DNA from: Cordilura impudica
Lineage: Eukaryota; Arthropoda; Insecta; Diptera; Scathophagidae
Direction of reading: 5' to 3'
NCBI GenBank assembly: GCA_963682025.1
Contig: OY821519.1
Span: forward strand, 97,243,585 to 97,307,584
Length of the DNA stretch: 64,000 nt
The translations under genes and the position numbers were made by a program. Positions 22,090-32,371 of the stretch are shown here, piece by piece. Below the pieces are notes generated by a model. The model worked only from the letters and a program-made list of their open reading frames with translations, was not told where the DNA came from and searched no databases. Position 1 is the stretch's first letter; the number at the start of each line of letters is the position of its first letter.

Positions 22090-24300
22090 ACAAAATTGGT
22101 ACATAAACAAGTAAGAGTGTTAAATTCGGCTGTGCCGAATCTTTGATACCCTCCACCTCGGTTTGAGTCTTAATAATAAATGTAAATGAAAAAGTAAACA
22201 ATTTGTTAAACTTAATACCAAATTATTTCAGCAAATTCTTTGGGTTGGTTTTCGTCTTTTCTATTATTTCGGATTTATTTCGGTATTTGCTTTTTGGTCG
22301 TCGTGGTTGCTGATCGGCATGCATTTTGGTTATATACCTATATGCATGCGTTTCCGGTTATATGACATAACTTCTCGTTTAATTTAGTTTTTGCTAATTA
22401 AATAGCTCGCCCTAACCTCCATTGCAAAGGTAATGGTTGTGTAGGGAGGCTATATGCATTAAATCGTGCTAATTGGAGATGGCTGTATAGTTTCTTTTAA
22501 CTGGCGAAATATTTTTTCATTGCGGTCATGTAGGTCGGATGGAGCAACAAATAATAACCCAAAAAAAAACTCTCTCAATTTTTTTATTAAAATATTGCCA
22601 TATTTCGAAAACATAGCGAATAAATTTATAATAATAAATAGTCAAGTTAGGGATGTCAAACGCAAAAAACCAAATGTCCCAAACATTTTAAATAAAATAA
22701 TTTGTTATCTTTATTTTCTGAAAAACTTCAAATATTCATCCAAAAATAATTGTGAAAATTTATATATAAATAGCATTCTCATCAAATTGCGTTTATTTAT
22801 GTAACAATTTTTATGTTCGGAATTCTTAAATATCATTTGAGGTTTTCTAAAATTCATTGAATTTAAATTAATGTTTTCTGTAGTGTGATTCTGTAAATTT
22901 CAACGATCCGACAATCGCAAAATATATTGACAGCTATTGTTGTTTGCACTAAGGATTAAGTGATTCACTAAGTATATACATCTTAACGACAGTCGACAAA
23001 TCTAATTTTCTATTTATTTAAATTGTAAACGAGTGGCATCTCTGTCAAAATAAGCGAAAAACACAAAGAAGAATAGAGAAAAACAAATTACTTCGTGTTT
23101 GACAGGATGATTTTATTTTTATGTTTAATATCTTTATTGTTTTACCAATATTTCTGTGTATTTATTTGAAAATGAAATAATGAATTGAATATGCTATTTA
23201 ATTTTTTTATTTATATAAAAAAGTTTTTTAATAAAAGCAAAATATTTTCACTATTTTATGATTTTTATTTATGTATGACGACATTTCAACCTAACAATTT
23301 AAGTTTTTATCGATTGAATAAACAACACAAAAATGGTTTTCGTTTAGATAACAACAACAGCTTGACTTTAATAATAGCGAATATCGTTTAAAAATTTTAC
23401 TGATAATTTTGCAATGTTCTTTTTTTAACGATTCGACTATCGTTAAAAGAAGTTACTGAATCGCGGTACTGAAAAGCTATTAATTTCTACTGAATGTCAA
23501 TATTTATTTTAAATGTAAAAATTTTTTAAATGTAAACATAGGTATTTGGTGTTTTTTTTTAATTTCAGTTTGTGTTTAACGAATAAAATTTATATATTAA
23601 AGATGCAATTGATGTCTTCTAAATTTAAAATTATAATTTCCGACGTTTTGATATGATTTTCTGATATTCAATTAATATTTGATAATTTATAATTGGATAT
23701 TTTTAATTCTAGTTTTTAGAATTGATATTTTCTTAAATTTGAATGGAAAATTTAAAAAGTGCAATTTTGTATTTATGGGAATAATAATGCTTTAGTAATT
23801 ATAAACAATTTTTAAAAATCAGATGTAATCGTAATCAGATATTTTGTAGGTAAAGCAGAATAATAAATCTATATAACTATGTAGAACTGTTTTGAAAGCA
23901 AAAAACTCATTGATGAACTCGGTAACTCTATTTTGTAAAGACAACAAAAAGTTAATATGCCAAACTTATGTTCATATTTGTAAAAGAATAATGAAAATAC
24001 TTATGAAATAAAAGACCAGCCCGTGTATACTCTTAACATTGTTCTGTATGATATCCAGTTGAAAATATAAACATTCATGTTAAAATAGAAATAACTATTG
24101 CAAAGCTAATTAGAACAAACAAAAATTGTGGCGCCATCTACTGTGGCATAGTCACGCTGAGCAAAATGAAGTGACACTCTGTTAATGCAAAAGAAATGTA
24201 TTTTCCCCACAACAAAATATTGCAGAATTTTATGTAAATAAAATAATATACCGATTTATTTCTAACATGCAGTTGTTATGGATATACATATATGTATAAT

Positions 24301-27045
24301 TAGGGCCTGCAATACCGGAGATAATTATCAATACCGGTATTCGGTATTGAATTTCAATAAATACCGGTATACCGGTATTATACCGGTATTGGTGAACTAT
24401 TTAAAAAATTAAAAACAAATTGTATAAATTGATAATTTTTTTAATTAATACAAAAATAAACTTTAAATTAACATTAATTTTAAATTATAATATATATATT
24501 TCTCTTTCCTCTCAGTAATTCATTCGGGAAAAAATAAAAATAAAAAAAATCAATTTTGCTTTGATAGTAAATAACTTCTTAAAAAGCAAAGTGTGTCCAG
24601 GGATTCATCACTTAGAGATGACCTGATTTTGGAACAAATTTTTCCAGATGACGAAAACACTCTTTCAGCCTCGACGCTGGTTGGCGGAATAGTATTTAAA
24701 TAATCATATGCTTTTTGCAAATTTAGTCCGCGATATCCTCCTTCTTCGAAAATAGCCATTTCTTTATTAATAGTTTTGTCCAAATTTACAGATTTTTTTG
24801 TTATAACTTTATGGTCCATTTGTTTTTCTTTATTAATTGCAAAATTTAATCTTTCCTGCATTGAATACTTCATTTCTAAGTCCGAGGAATCTGAAGAAGA
24901 TGATGATATGTTATGAGACGGCGAAGTATTTAAATTTGAATCTGAGAAACGTTTAACTATAGTTGATATCAAATTAGCAACCTCTTTTTCGATAATTGTT
25001 CGAAGCACAATTCATTATCTTGATGTTTTGATTTTATTTGTCATTTGTGAAGATATTGAAGCAGACTTGATAATTTGGTTCGCCTTTCGTTAATTCTACG
25101 TGCTAAAGAAATTTTAAATTCACCGCTTTATTGTCCAGTTCCTAAATTATTAATCATAAATACAATAGTGGCATCTGCAGATAGGAGAGTCGCATTACGA
25201 CGACACAATGATTCCAGTCCTAATTTTATTGGCAACAATGTTGAAATAATACTAGAAATAATATCCATTTCTGCCTCTTCAAATGATATAGTGGAACATA
25301 AGTCTATTAAAGATTTTAAAATGCAATTTCTTAGTTCCCAAAAGCGCTGTAGCATAAAAAATAAGCTATTCCATCTGGTTTTTGTATCCAGAATCAGCGA
25401 AATTTCTTTGTTAAATTCAGCCTTGACATATTTTTGTATATCGTCATTTTTTGTGGGGGAACGTCGAAAAATATGTACAACTTTTCTTACCTTATTTATA
25501 AGTGGACGTATTTCTGCTTTCAAGTCCATAGAATCATCATAATTTTCAGAAATTTTAAATCTATCTACATCGTTTTCCTCAACATCTGATTCAGCATCAC
25601 TTTCGCTATTTATTTCTCTTTCTCCCTCAGATTCCAAATTTGTTGCATTTTTTTTTTATTATTCTTGCAGTACAAAACGTCTAGCACTGCCAATTGAATA
25701 CTATGGGCATAACAAAGCTGCTGATGGCATTTTACTATCCGTCCTACTTTTTTCATCATAGAAGCGCCATCTGTAGTTATACATACGATGTCTTCATCAA
25801 AAGATAGTTCATATTTTTCTAATTTTTTTTGTTATAAGTTCAACACAACTCTCTGCTGGAAAGGTCCCAAAAATACGAATTAATCCTAAGTTCCAAAATT
25901 TGTTTTGTACATGTAAATTTAAATTTAAATATCTTCTATTTTTACCAGACGTCCACTCATCAAATGTTAGACTGAACTGTCCTTCTTTTTTCAGATCTGA
26001 AAAATCTTTTACCGTCTCTTCGCGAATATTTACACAATACCTTAAAACAAAATTTCGAATTGTATTCGCAGATTTTGGGACGTCAAGTTTTCGAGCCAGT
26101 AACGATTTTCTCAATTCAATAGAAGTAGTTAAAGTACTAAATGGTAGACCGTCGACCGCAGTCATTTTTGATAATACTACACGAAGATCATCGTTTTCAT
26201 TTTTAAAGTAGCTCGATATTTTTTTTAATTTCGGCGGTACAGCACTAGTAGATATATTAGATGAGATCGTTGAAGTTTCAGGATTTTCAGCATCTAATCC
26301 TCTTTTTTTCAACATGAGCAGTTCGTAGATGCGTATGAAGCCCACTAGTTGATCCACCGCATGTTTTTATTTTATTGTCGCATTTGGTACATTTTGCCAA
26401 ATTTCCTGATCTATCTCTCAGAAGATAATGCCAAACGGAAGTTTTGTCTGTAACGCTTCAAATTCCATATTAAGGCTATTAAAATAAAAAATATATCCCA
26501 ATAATTAAAAAAAACTCAAATTTTTACATTAAAATGTACCTCCGTATTAAATTTGAAATATAGAATATAATTTACTTCCATTCAACAATATCGATAAATA
26601 ATATGAAATAATATTTTGGGCAATATATATTTTTTTTAAACGCAAACTTTATTAATACAGCAACAGAACGATTAAACTGAACACTAACTAGCCACAAAAC
26701 GCCAGCACACTTCGATTTGTATTTTAAAATGTTTTTGTTTTTATTTAACTTTTCAGGAATTAAGAATTTTTTCCAACGACTCCTCAATATTTTTACTCAG
26801 CTTTGCAGTAAATAAGAAAATACCAGCACACATCGATTTGTATTTTAAAATTTTTTGTTTTTATTTAACTTTTCAGGAATTAAGAATTTTTTTGAATTTT
26901 TGAAGATGACTTGATTTTTATAAGATTTAAAAAAGTTGAAATATATGACATTTAATTAAATACCGAAATACCGGTATTTATACGTCATAATACCGGTATT
27001 TCGGTTTCAAAAAATAGTTCCGGTATACCGGTATTGCAGGCCCTA
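24301..27045 (-). mobile_element. hAT transposon inserted in C1
   Basis: Perfect 18-bp inverted ends TAGGGCCTGCAATACCGG are flanked by identical 8-bp TGTATAAT (24293-24300 and 27046-27053). Several ACCGGTAT motifs cluster within 90 bp of both ends and may be transposase-binding repeats. The element carries a minus-strand transposase pseudogene. Confidence 0.93.
24550..26450 (-). pseudogene. hAT transposase with BED zinc finger
   Basis: Reading leftwards from about 26450: a BED finger, SVWHYLLRDRSGNLAKCTKC, then HTHLRTAH (Cx2C...Hx4H). A frameshift in an A-run at 26302-26309 leads to the frame starting at 26357, with SLTFDEWTSGKNRRYLNLNL (first catalytic Asp). After another shift near 25810 comes CITTDGASMMKKVGR (second Asp) and CYAHSIQLAVLDV, then ILDTKTRWNSLFFMLQR. 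The last frame (25008-24550) holds YDYLNTIPPTSVEAERVFSS, the hAT dimerisation signature, and ends at 24550. Three or more shifts and stops make it inactive. All domains are present in family order. Confidence 0.9.
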
Positions 27046-28069
27046 TGTATAATATATGTATATTATTTCTATTATTTAATATGTTTATATAAATTTATAA
27101 ATAAATTTATACATAAATTTTTTTTTTTTTGCTATATTTACATTGTTTTTTTTTTTTTTTAACAACTAGGTATTTTAGCATTATTTGCTTTAGATGTTGG
27201 TGAATTTTTACTCCCTTTATATTAACTCGTAGTGTCTGCTTGTCGAAAAAATTTTGGATCGATTTTAACCAATTTCCCGTGAGCCATTCGACCTGAAATT
27301 TTGCAGGTAGGCTCGTGGTAATAACAGAAATGATCTAACAAATTTTTAGAGTGATGCCAAAACAATGGAAACTTTTAAATTTTTCTACCAGAGTTAATAA
27401 AAAATGTATAAAGGGTTAGTTTTTATTATATTATTACCACAACGACTACAAAAACAACAAGTCCAGCTATGACAACTACACAACATTTAGAATAACAACA
27501 AGAACAATATAGAAACATCATATTTTTCATTTTGTTTTTACTTTTTTCAGAGATTTCCCTGGACCATTTCCACCGATTTTAATGATTTTTGAAACAGAAA
27601 TCTTCCCATGAATTTGGTAAATCATTCTCACTAAAAATGGTCAATGTAGCTGCACTATTCAGGGCGTGATCGTGACAAGAACAACATAGAAAATTATATT
27701 TTTTCAAGACTTTTTTTAGTTCTTCATTCAAATCTCGGGCCCTAATCGACCGATTTGGACGATTTTAAATAGCGAACTTTTCAGGATGTTAATGATTAGT
27801 TTTTTATGTCAACGAGCACCCTAGCTGCCCGATTGATGCCGTCATCGTGATTTCCACAGACGGACAGACGGACATCGCTATATCAACTCCAGTTATAAGG
27901 AACACAAATATATATATTTTATGGGGTCCAAAATTTTTTTTCTAATTATTACAAACGGAATGACAAACTTATATATACCTTCTGCACACTAGAGTGGAGG
28001 GTATAAAAATGAGAAGTAAATTAATATTAAGCTATTAAACGCAAGTTTTGTATTATGATTGTTTTAATT

Positions 28070-28497
28070 TCAAATGAAATTTATTGAAGAAACTGAGAAG
28101 CATATTATAGATCAAACAGAAAGCAAAAAAGACTTAGTTTTGTGGAAAATATTTTCAAAAAGCATGAAAAAAAATAATTTTTCCAACATTTTGCTTCATA
28201 AGCACCACAAAAATTTTCTAAATCAATTTTTTTTAATTGTTGCACAGGTCTCTAGCAATAATTTGGCTTTTACAGATGGAAAAAATATCAATTAGTCGAC
28301 GAGTTATAGCCAAAAAACCATATAAACAATATGCTGAAAATCGGCATTTGCCTGCAAAGTTCGAAGGTCGATTAAAAAAAAAATTCGAACTAACATAAAC
28401 AAACGCCGCGATACGGGTCTTCTAATTTAGCCTCTATTTTCACCCCTCACTCTCAGAATCGACCTAACTTTTGCTAACCTGAATTTGTTCCACAGTG
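28070..28497 (-). repeat. Repeat E, copy 2, uninterrupted
   Basis: Reverse complement of the outer parts of copy 1. At the point where D1 sits in copy 1 there is a single TGTAAAAG (28267-28274 as CTTTTACA): an empty site. Confidence 0.85.
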
Positions 28498-28550
28498 ATA
28501 TTATCGATATTGATTCCTATAATTCCAAGTTGGAACAAAGGGCCGTTAAA

Positions 28551-28615
28551 TATTTTATTTTCAGTGAATCAATTACCTACATAAAATAAGTAATTGAATT
28601 ACTGAAAATAAAAAA
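28551..28615. mobile_element. 65-bp hairpin with 8-bp direct flanks
   Basis: The arms TTTTCAGTGAATCAATTAC and GTAATTGAATTACTGAAAAT fold into a near-perfect stem around a 13-bp loop. Identical CCGTTAAA lies on both sides (28543-28550 and 28616-28623). It looks like a minimal MITE, superfamily uncertain (8 bp suits hAT). Confidence 0.5.
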
Positions 28616-28689
28616 CCGTTAAAATTTCGAAAAACCCAAAATTACACTGTTATTAAATTTTTTAAACGAAAATTTGACAGATCAATTTT

Positions 28690-29170
28690 ATAGTCGCCAC
28701 GAATTTGTCTGCAAAGTTTCAGCTCGATTGGATCACGGGAAAAGGGTTAAAAATCGTGCTAAAGTTTTTTCGGCAGACAAACGAGTTAAAATAAAGGGAG
28801 TAAAAAAATATTAAGATAAAATAGTTTAAGTTAAGAAAAAAATAAAATAATCTAACCCATAAAAACAAAGTTTTTATTAAAACTCTTCCTTTCCATATGC
28901 ATATGAGTTTTGAATCTCTTCGTGACTATGCGAGATTTTGCGTGACGGTTTTAGCCACAATAAGTCTACGGACCAAGTTTCAGATTGATTGGATGAGGGG
29001 AAATGGGATTTAAATCACTCCGTGACTATACGTGACTATGTGTGACTATCTTAAATTTAATCTTTGGTCACAGCAAGTCTACGGACAAAGTTTCAGACCG
29101 ACCGGTTGAGAGGAGGTGAGGTTTTAATATCTCTGTGACTGTGCGTGACTGTGCGTGACTATGGGGTTGC
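28690..29170 (-). repeat. Diverged C-related sequence with GTGACTATG repeats
   Basis: 28695-28812 resembles C-family sequence seen at 43800-43915 (CTGCAAAGTTTCAG..GATTGGATCACGGGAAA). The related TCTACGGAC.AAGTTTCAGA blocks at 28965 and 29075 alternate with GTGACTATGC/GTGACTGTGC arrays, ending at 29162. Confidence 0.5.
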
Positions 29171-29236
29171 CCCATGGCCGACAGCCAGAGATTATGAGTT
29201 AAAAGAAAGAGTTTAAAAACTTAAAAATTAATTTTT

Positions 29237-30059
29237 TTATTTCCAATATTTTGTTGGGTATTCATTATTTTTTTGTACTGCTTGACAACGCTGAGACGTG
29301 GAGTCAATTAAAATGTTGATACTATCTGTTGAAATTTTTTGACACCCTGAATTAACAGCCTTTATGAGATGTATTTTGTTTGTGTAATTTCGTGTCCGTG
29401 TTGTAACTTTCAGACCAGGGGTAACTTTGTTGTAACTTTCTTCCGCGTTTGGACAGTTTACGTAATTTAAAATTTGGGTATATCCAATTCCAGTTATAAC
29501 ATCTCTTACTATATAAATTGGACCCATTCCTTGGTCCGAAAGGCAATACCATAATTTTGTCACCGTTAAACTTAACAGTTTTATTAGTATATTGTTGATC
29601 TAGTCATTTTCCCTTTGGCCGTCTTACAAACGATCTTTTATTAAATTAAACTTAAGCTAATCTGAAAAGATAACATTATTCCAATTCCGTCTTACGTTCC
29701 TTAGCAAAATTTATGCGAGTCAGACAATTATTCCTTAATGTGAGTTGTTTCATTCCTTGACGACAACAACCAAGATCAGCTGCAATTAATGCCGGGAAAC
29801 GACTCGATCAAATACTTTTAATTCCAGATTGTTAATGGCCTCTTTAGTTAGCATTCTTTGAACTCCATTGTTATTAAATTATTCTTTCTTTGACTCGTAT
29901 TAAGGTCCTGCCGCCTCTTTCACGATATTTCTTCATAGTTTTTGAAATTATAGATTTATTCATTGAATATTTCTCACAAATGTTCTTTTGCTTAAGATCA
30001 GCAGTAAAATCATCTATTCTTCTGGTTTTTAACTCTTTACAAAACTTAATTCCTGCCAT
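29237..30059 (-). pseudogene. Tc1-like transposase, decayed
   Basis: The N-terminal frame (30059-29874) gives an HTH region, NICEKYSMNKSIISKTMKK with RERGGRTL. Then, in changing frames, NNCLTRINFAKERK and WNNVIFSD (first catalytic Asp), followed at once by a stop. In the 29563 frame come GMGPIYIVRDVITGIGYTQI and PNAEESYNK. The tail SINILIDSTSQRCQAVQKNN with YPTKY is the usual Tc1 C-terminus (SMPRRCxAVIxAxGxxTKY). The central QDND/HT block with the second Asp is missing. Confidence 0.75.
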
Positions 30060-30109
30060 TATTTTATAATCTTAAGATTAAAACATTGAAAAATATAATT
30101 GTATTTAAA

Positions 30110-30881
30110 AACAAGTAAGAAAATTATAGTCGGTCTAGACCGACTATACGATACCCTATACCATGCGTTTAGAAACCCTATCTCTTAGGCCCAACTAACT
30201 GGACATAGAAAATAAGCAAAAACCAAATTTGAGTGGAATTTTTATTAATTTTTTTGGCTGCAGATATGAAAAAGTTCATATCGGATGCTATATTTATATT
30301 GGGACTAGGTCCAAAAATGGACCAATCCTGATCATGTTTGGTAAAGTCTCTTGTATTTTGCAAAAATATATACAAACAAAATTTGAGAAGAATCAGTGCA
30401 ATATTTTTGTTTTTAATAAATTTAAGTGAAGATCGGGAAGCAGTCTATATGGGGCCAAAGGGATCATTTTTGGACTACTCATTAATGGATGTAATGAACG
30501 CATACAAACCCAATTTGAGTAAGATCTATATCACAATTTGGATCTTATGGCAATTTATGTCGATTTCATAGGGGTAATTTGTATGGGGGCTAGGTCTGAA
30601 CATGGACCGATTCTCACCAATTTCAATAGCGTTCATCCCATGGCCGATGAAACCAAATTTCATCAAAATATATTCATATTTGCGACCTGCAGTTTGATTA
30701 CAAGGTTTACATGGACACACAGACGGACGGACGGACGGACGGACATTGTTAAATCAACTCAAAAAGTGATTCTGATTCGATCGGTATAATTAAAGATGGG
30801 TCTAGGTCAAATATTTTTGGTTGTTACAAACAGCAGCACAAAGTCATTATACCCAAACCACATAGTGGTATAGGGTATAAA
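30110..30881 (+). mobile_element. DINE-like element (family A), full length
   Basis: 772 bp, and probably the best reference copy. It starts ACAAGTAAGAAAATTATAG plus GTCGGTCTAGACCGAC, carries five GACG units at 30721-30744, and ends ACCACATAGTGGTATAGGG TATAAA (hairpin). Confidence 0.92.
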
Positions 30882-31316
30882 CAGTTGAAAGGAAACGCCA
30901 GAAACTATAAATATATAAATAACGTTTAAAACTATTGAGTTTTTGTTAACCAAAACGTTCTAGAAATTACAAAAAGCAATTCGGACCATCCTTTATCATG
31001 TGGACGTGGCATTTTCCATAGAAAGTTAATTTTTATTATCAAAAAACCAAAGTGTATATAGTTTATAAGGTTGATGGGCGTGAATAAAATGCGCGGCATT
31101 GGATGAGTGGTCGTGTCACCTCACATACAAAATATATATTTATCATTATATATCTGGAATACTATGACGGCTAGAGTGTTCGAATTTTGTGTAAATTCAT
31201 TGGTTATTAGTGTAAGTAATAGTGGCAAAAATTATTGAGATCTATTAATAGATATTACGGAAGATCTAACACGTGGAAATAAAAATTTTAAATATTTGAT
31301 TGAATTAAAAGAAATT
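30882..31316. other. Intergenic, no gene seen
   Basis: AT-rich; no features supported. Probably flank of the Tc1 fragment that follows. Confidence 0.35.
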
Positions 31317-31482
31317 ATGGCAAAAATTGCCGAGATTTCAATTGAAACTCGTCAGCATATTATTACCCTACAAAAAATTGGGAAAAACAATCAAGCAGTT
31401 GCAAAAGAGCTCAAAGTATTGCATTGAACCGTGGACTATATTCTGAAAAAAATCAAAAAGAATGGTACAATTGCGAGGATGG
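31317..31482 (+). pseudogene. Tc1-like transposase N-terminus
   Basis: Frame from ATG 31317: MAKIAEISIETRQHIITLQK, GKNNQAVAKELKV, a stop in place of Cys/Ser, then TVDYILKKIKKNGTI. This is the first helix-turn-helix of Tc1 transposases. The rest of the gene is absent. Confidence 0.65.
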
Positions 31483-32371
31483 TACAAATAGATGACAATC
31501 TCTCTTTAATAATGTTTATTAACATTATCTGTATCTATTAGTTACCCCAACTAGTAGAACATATATTAAGAATCTCTGACTAAGAAAACATTTTCTTTTT
31601 TCAAAATAGAGCAAAACAAATGTAGTGTGTGGATTGTCTAATGAATCCGGTGACATAATATTAAAATTAATGCTCGTCTCTCTAGTATTTTCAATACTTC
31701 AAATATTTATGTTCTTTCTTGTGGCTGCCTTTGGCGTTTATTCACTCGTCTGTTGCATTTTGTTGGTTTTTCTCTGCTTCTTCCTTATTTTATTTTTATG
31801 CAATTGCAGGCATGTGTAATTTTTATTTTTTTTATATAGAATTTTTTTTTAGATACATTTAGCATTTCGTTTCAAGAATTTTTTTTTTTTAATTTTAAAA
31901 TGTATTTATATACTTTTGTATGTTTATTTTGATTTCATTTATTTTATTTACGTATTTATTCTTTTTTTTAATTTACGCAAATTAATCAATTTTTGTTGTC
32001 TAGACAGTTATTCATATAAATAAATGACTTGGAATTATGCAATTTTTGGCTTAATTATATTGATATAAAACTTTAACGCTATAACGTCTGAATATTAATT
32101 TTAAGAGTAAACTTTTGTTTTTGGTTTTATTTGCTTTACTTTCATAGTTATCAATATGAAAAAACCAAATTAAATTTAAAATATATAAAAAGTGTCACGT
32201 TTCTTAAGAACATGTCACTAATTTGTTTAAGGGTTCATTATACAAGAATACCAATCGCACCTTACTTTAGATATATTTTTCATTTTAGAATATTTAGAAT
32301 AAAAATTATATACAACATCTGTAAGTACGTAAAACAAATTTGTCTTAATATTATACCTTTTCTTAAAAAAA
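31483..32371. other. Intergenic, no gene seen
   Basis: T-rich, AT-rich sequence. A 64-aa hydrophobic frame at 31625-31819 has no match or gene context. Confidence 0.35.

Larger units (their letters stand above)
22106..28010 (+). mobile_element. C-family element C1 (about 3.2 kb) interrupted by a hAT
   Basis: The 5' end reads AACAAGTAAGAGTGTTAA, then the palindrome ATTCGGCTGTGCCGAAT (22124-22140) and GATACCCTCCACC. The 3' end has GACAGACGGACAGACGGAC (27859) and the hairpin TATACCTTCTGCACACTAG...GTGGAGGGTATA. The two other copies (43.1-45.7 and 52.5-55.3 kb, minus) match it throughout except for the 2,745-bp hAT. It has no credible ORF. The end layout parallels DINE family A, so a large non-autonomous Helentron/DINE-like element is inferred. 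Confidence 0.8.

Noticed and set aside
22466..22804. 112-aa plus frame in C1 (and similar frames in C2 and C3)
   Set aside because: Not conserved in frame among the three copies; AT-driven composition.
25075..25542. 155-aa plus frame inside the hAT
   Set aside because: Shadow of the minus-strand hAT transposase, which has clear family motifs.
31625..31819. 64-aa hydrophobic frame resembling a membrane peptide
   Set aside because: T-rich DNA yields hydrophobic residues by chance; no promoter, splice or homology support.
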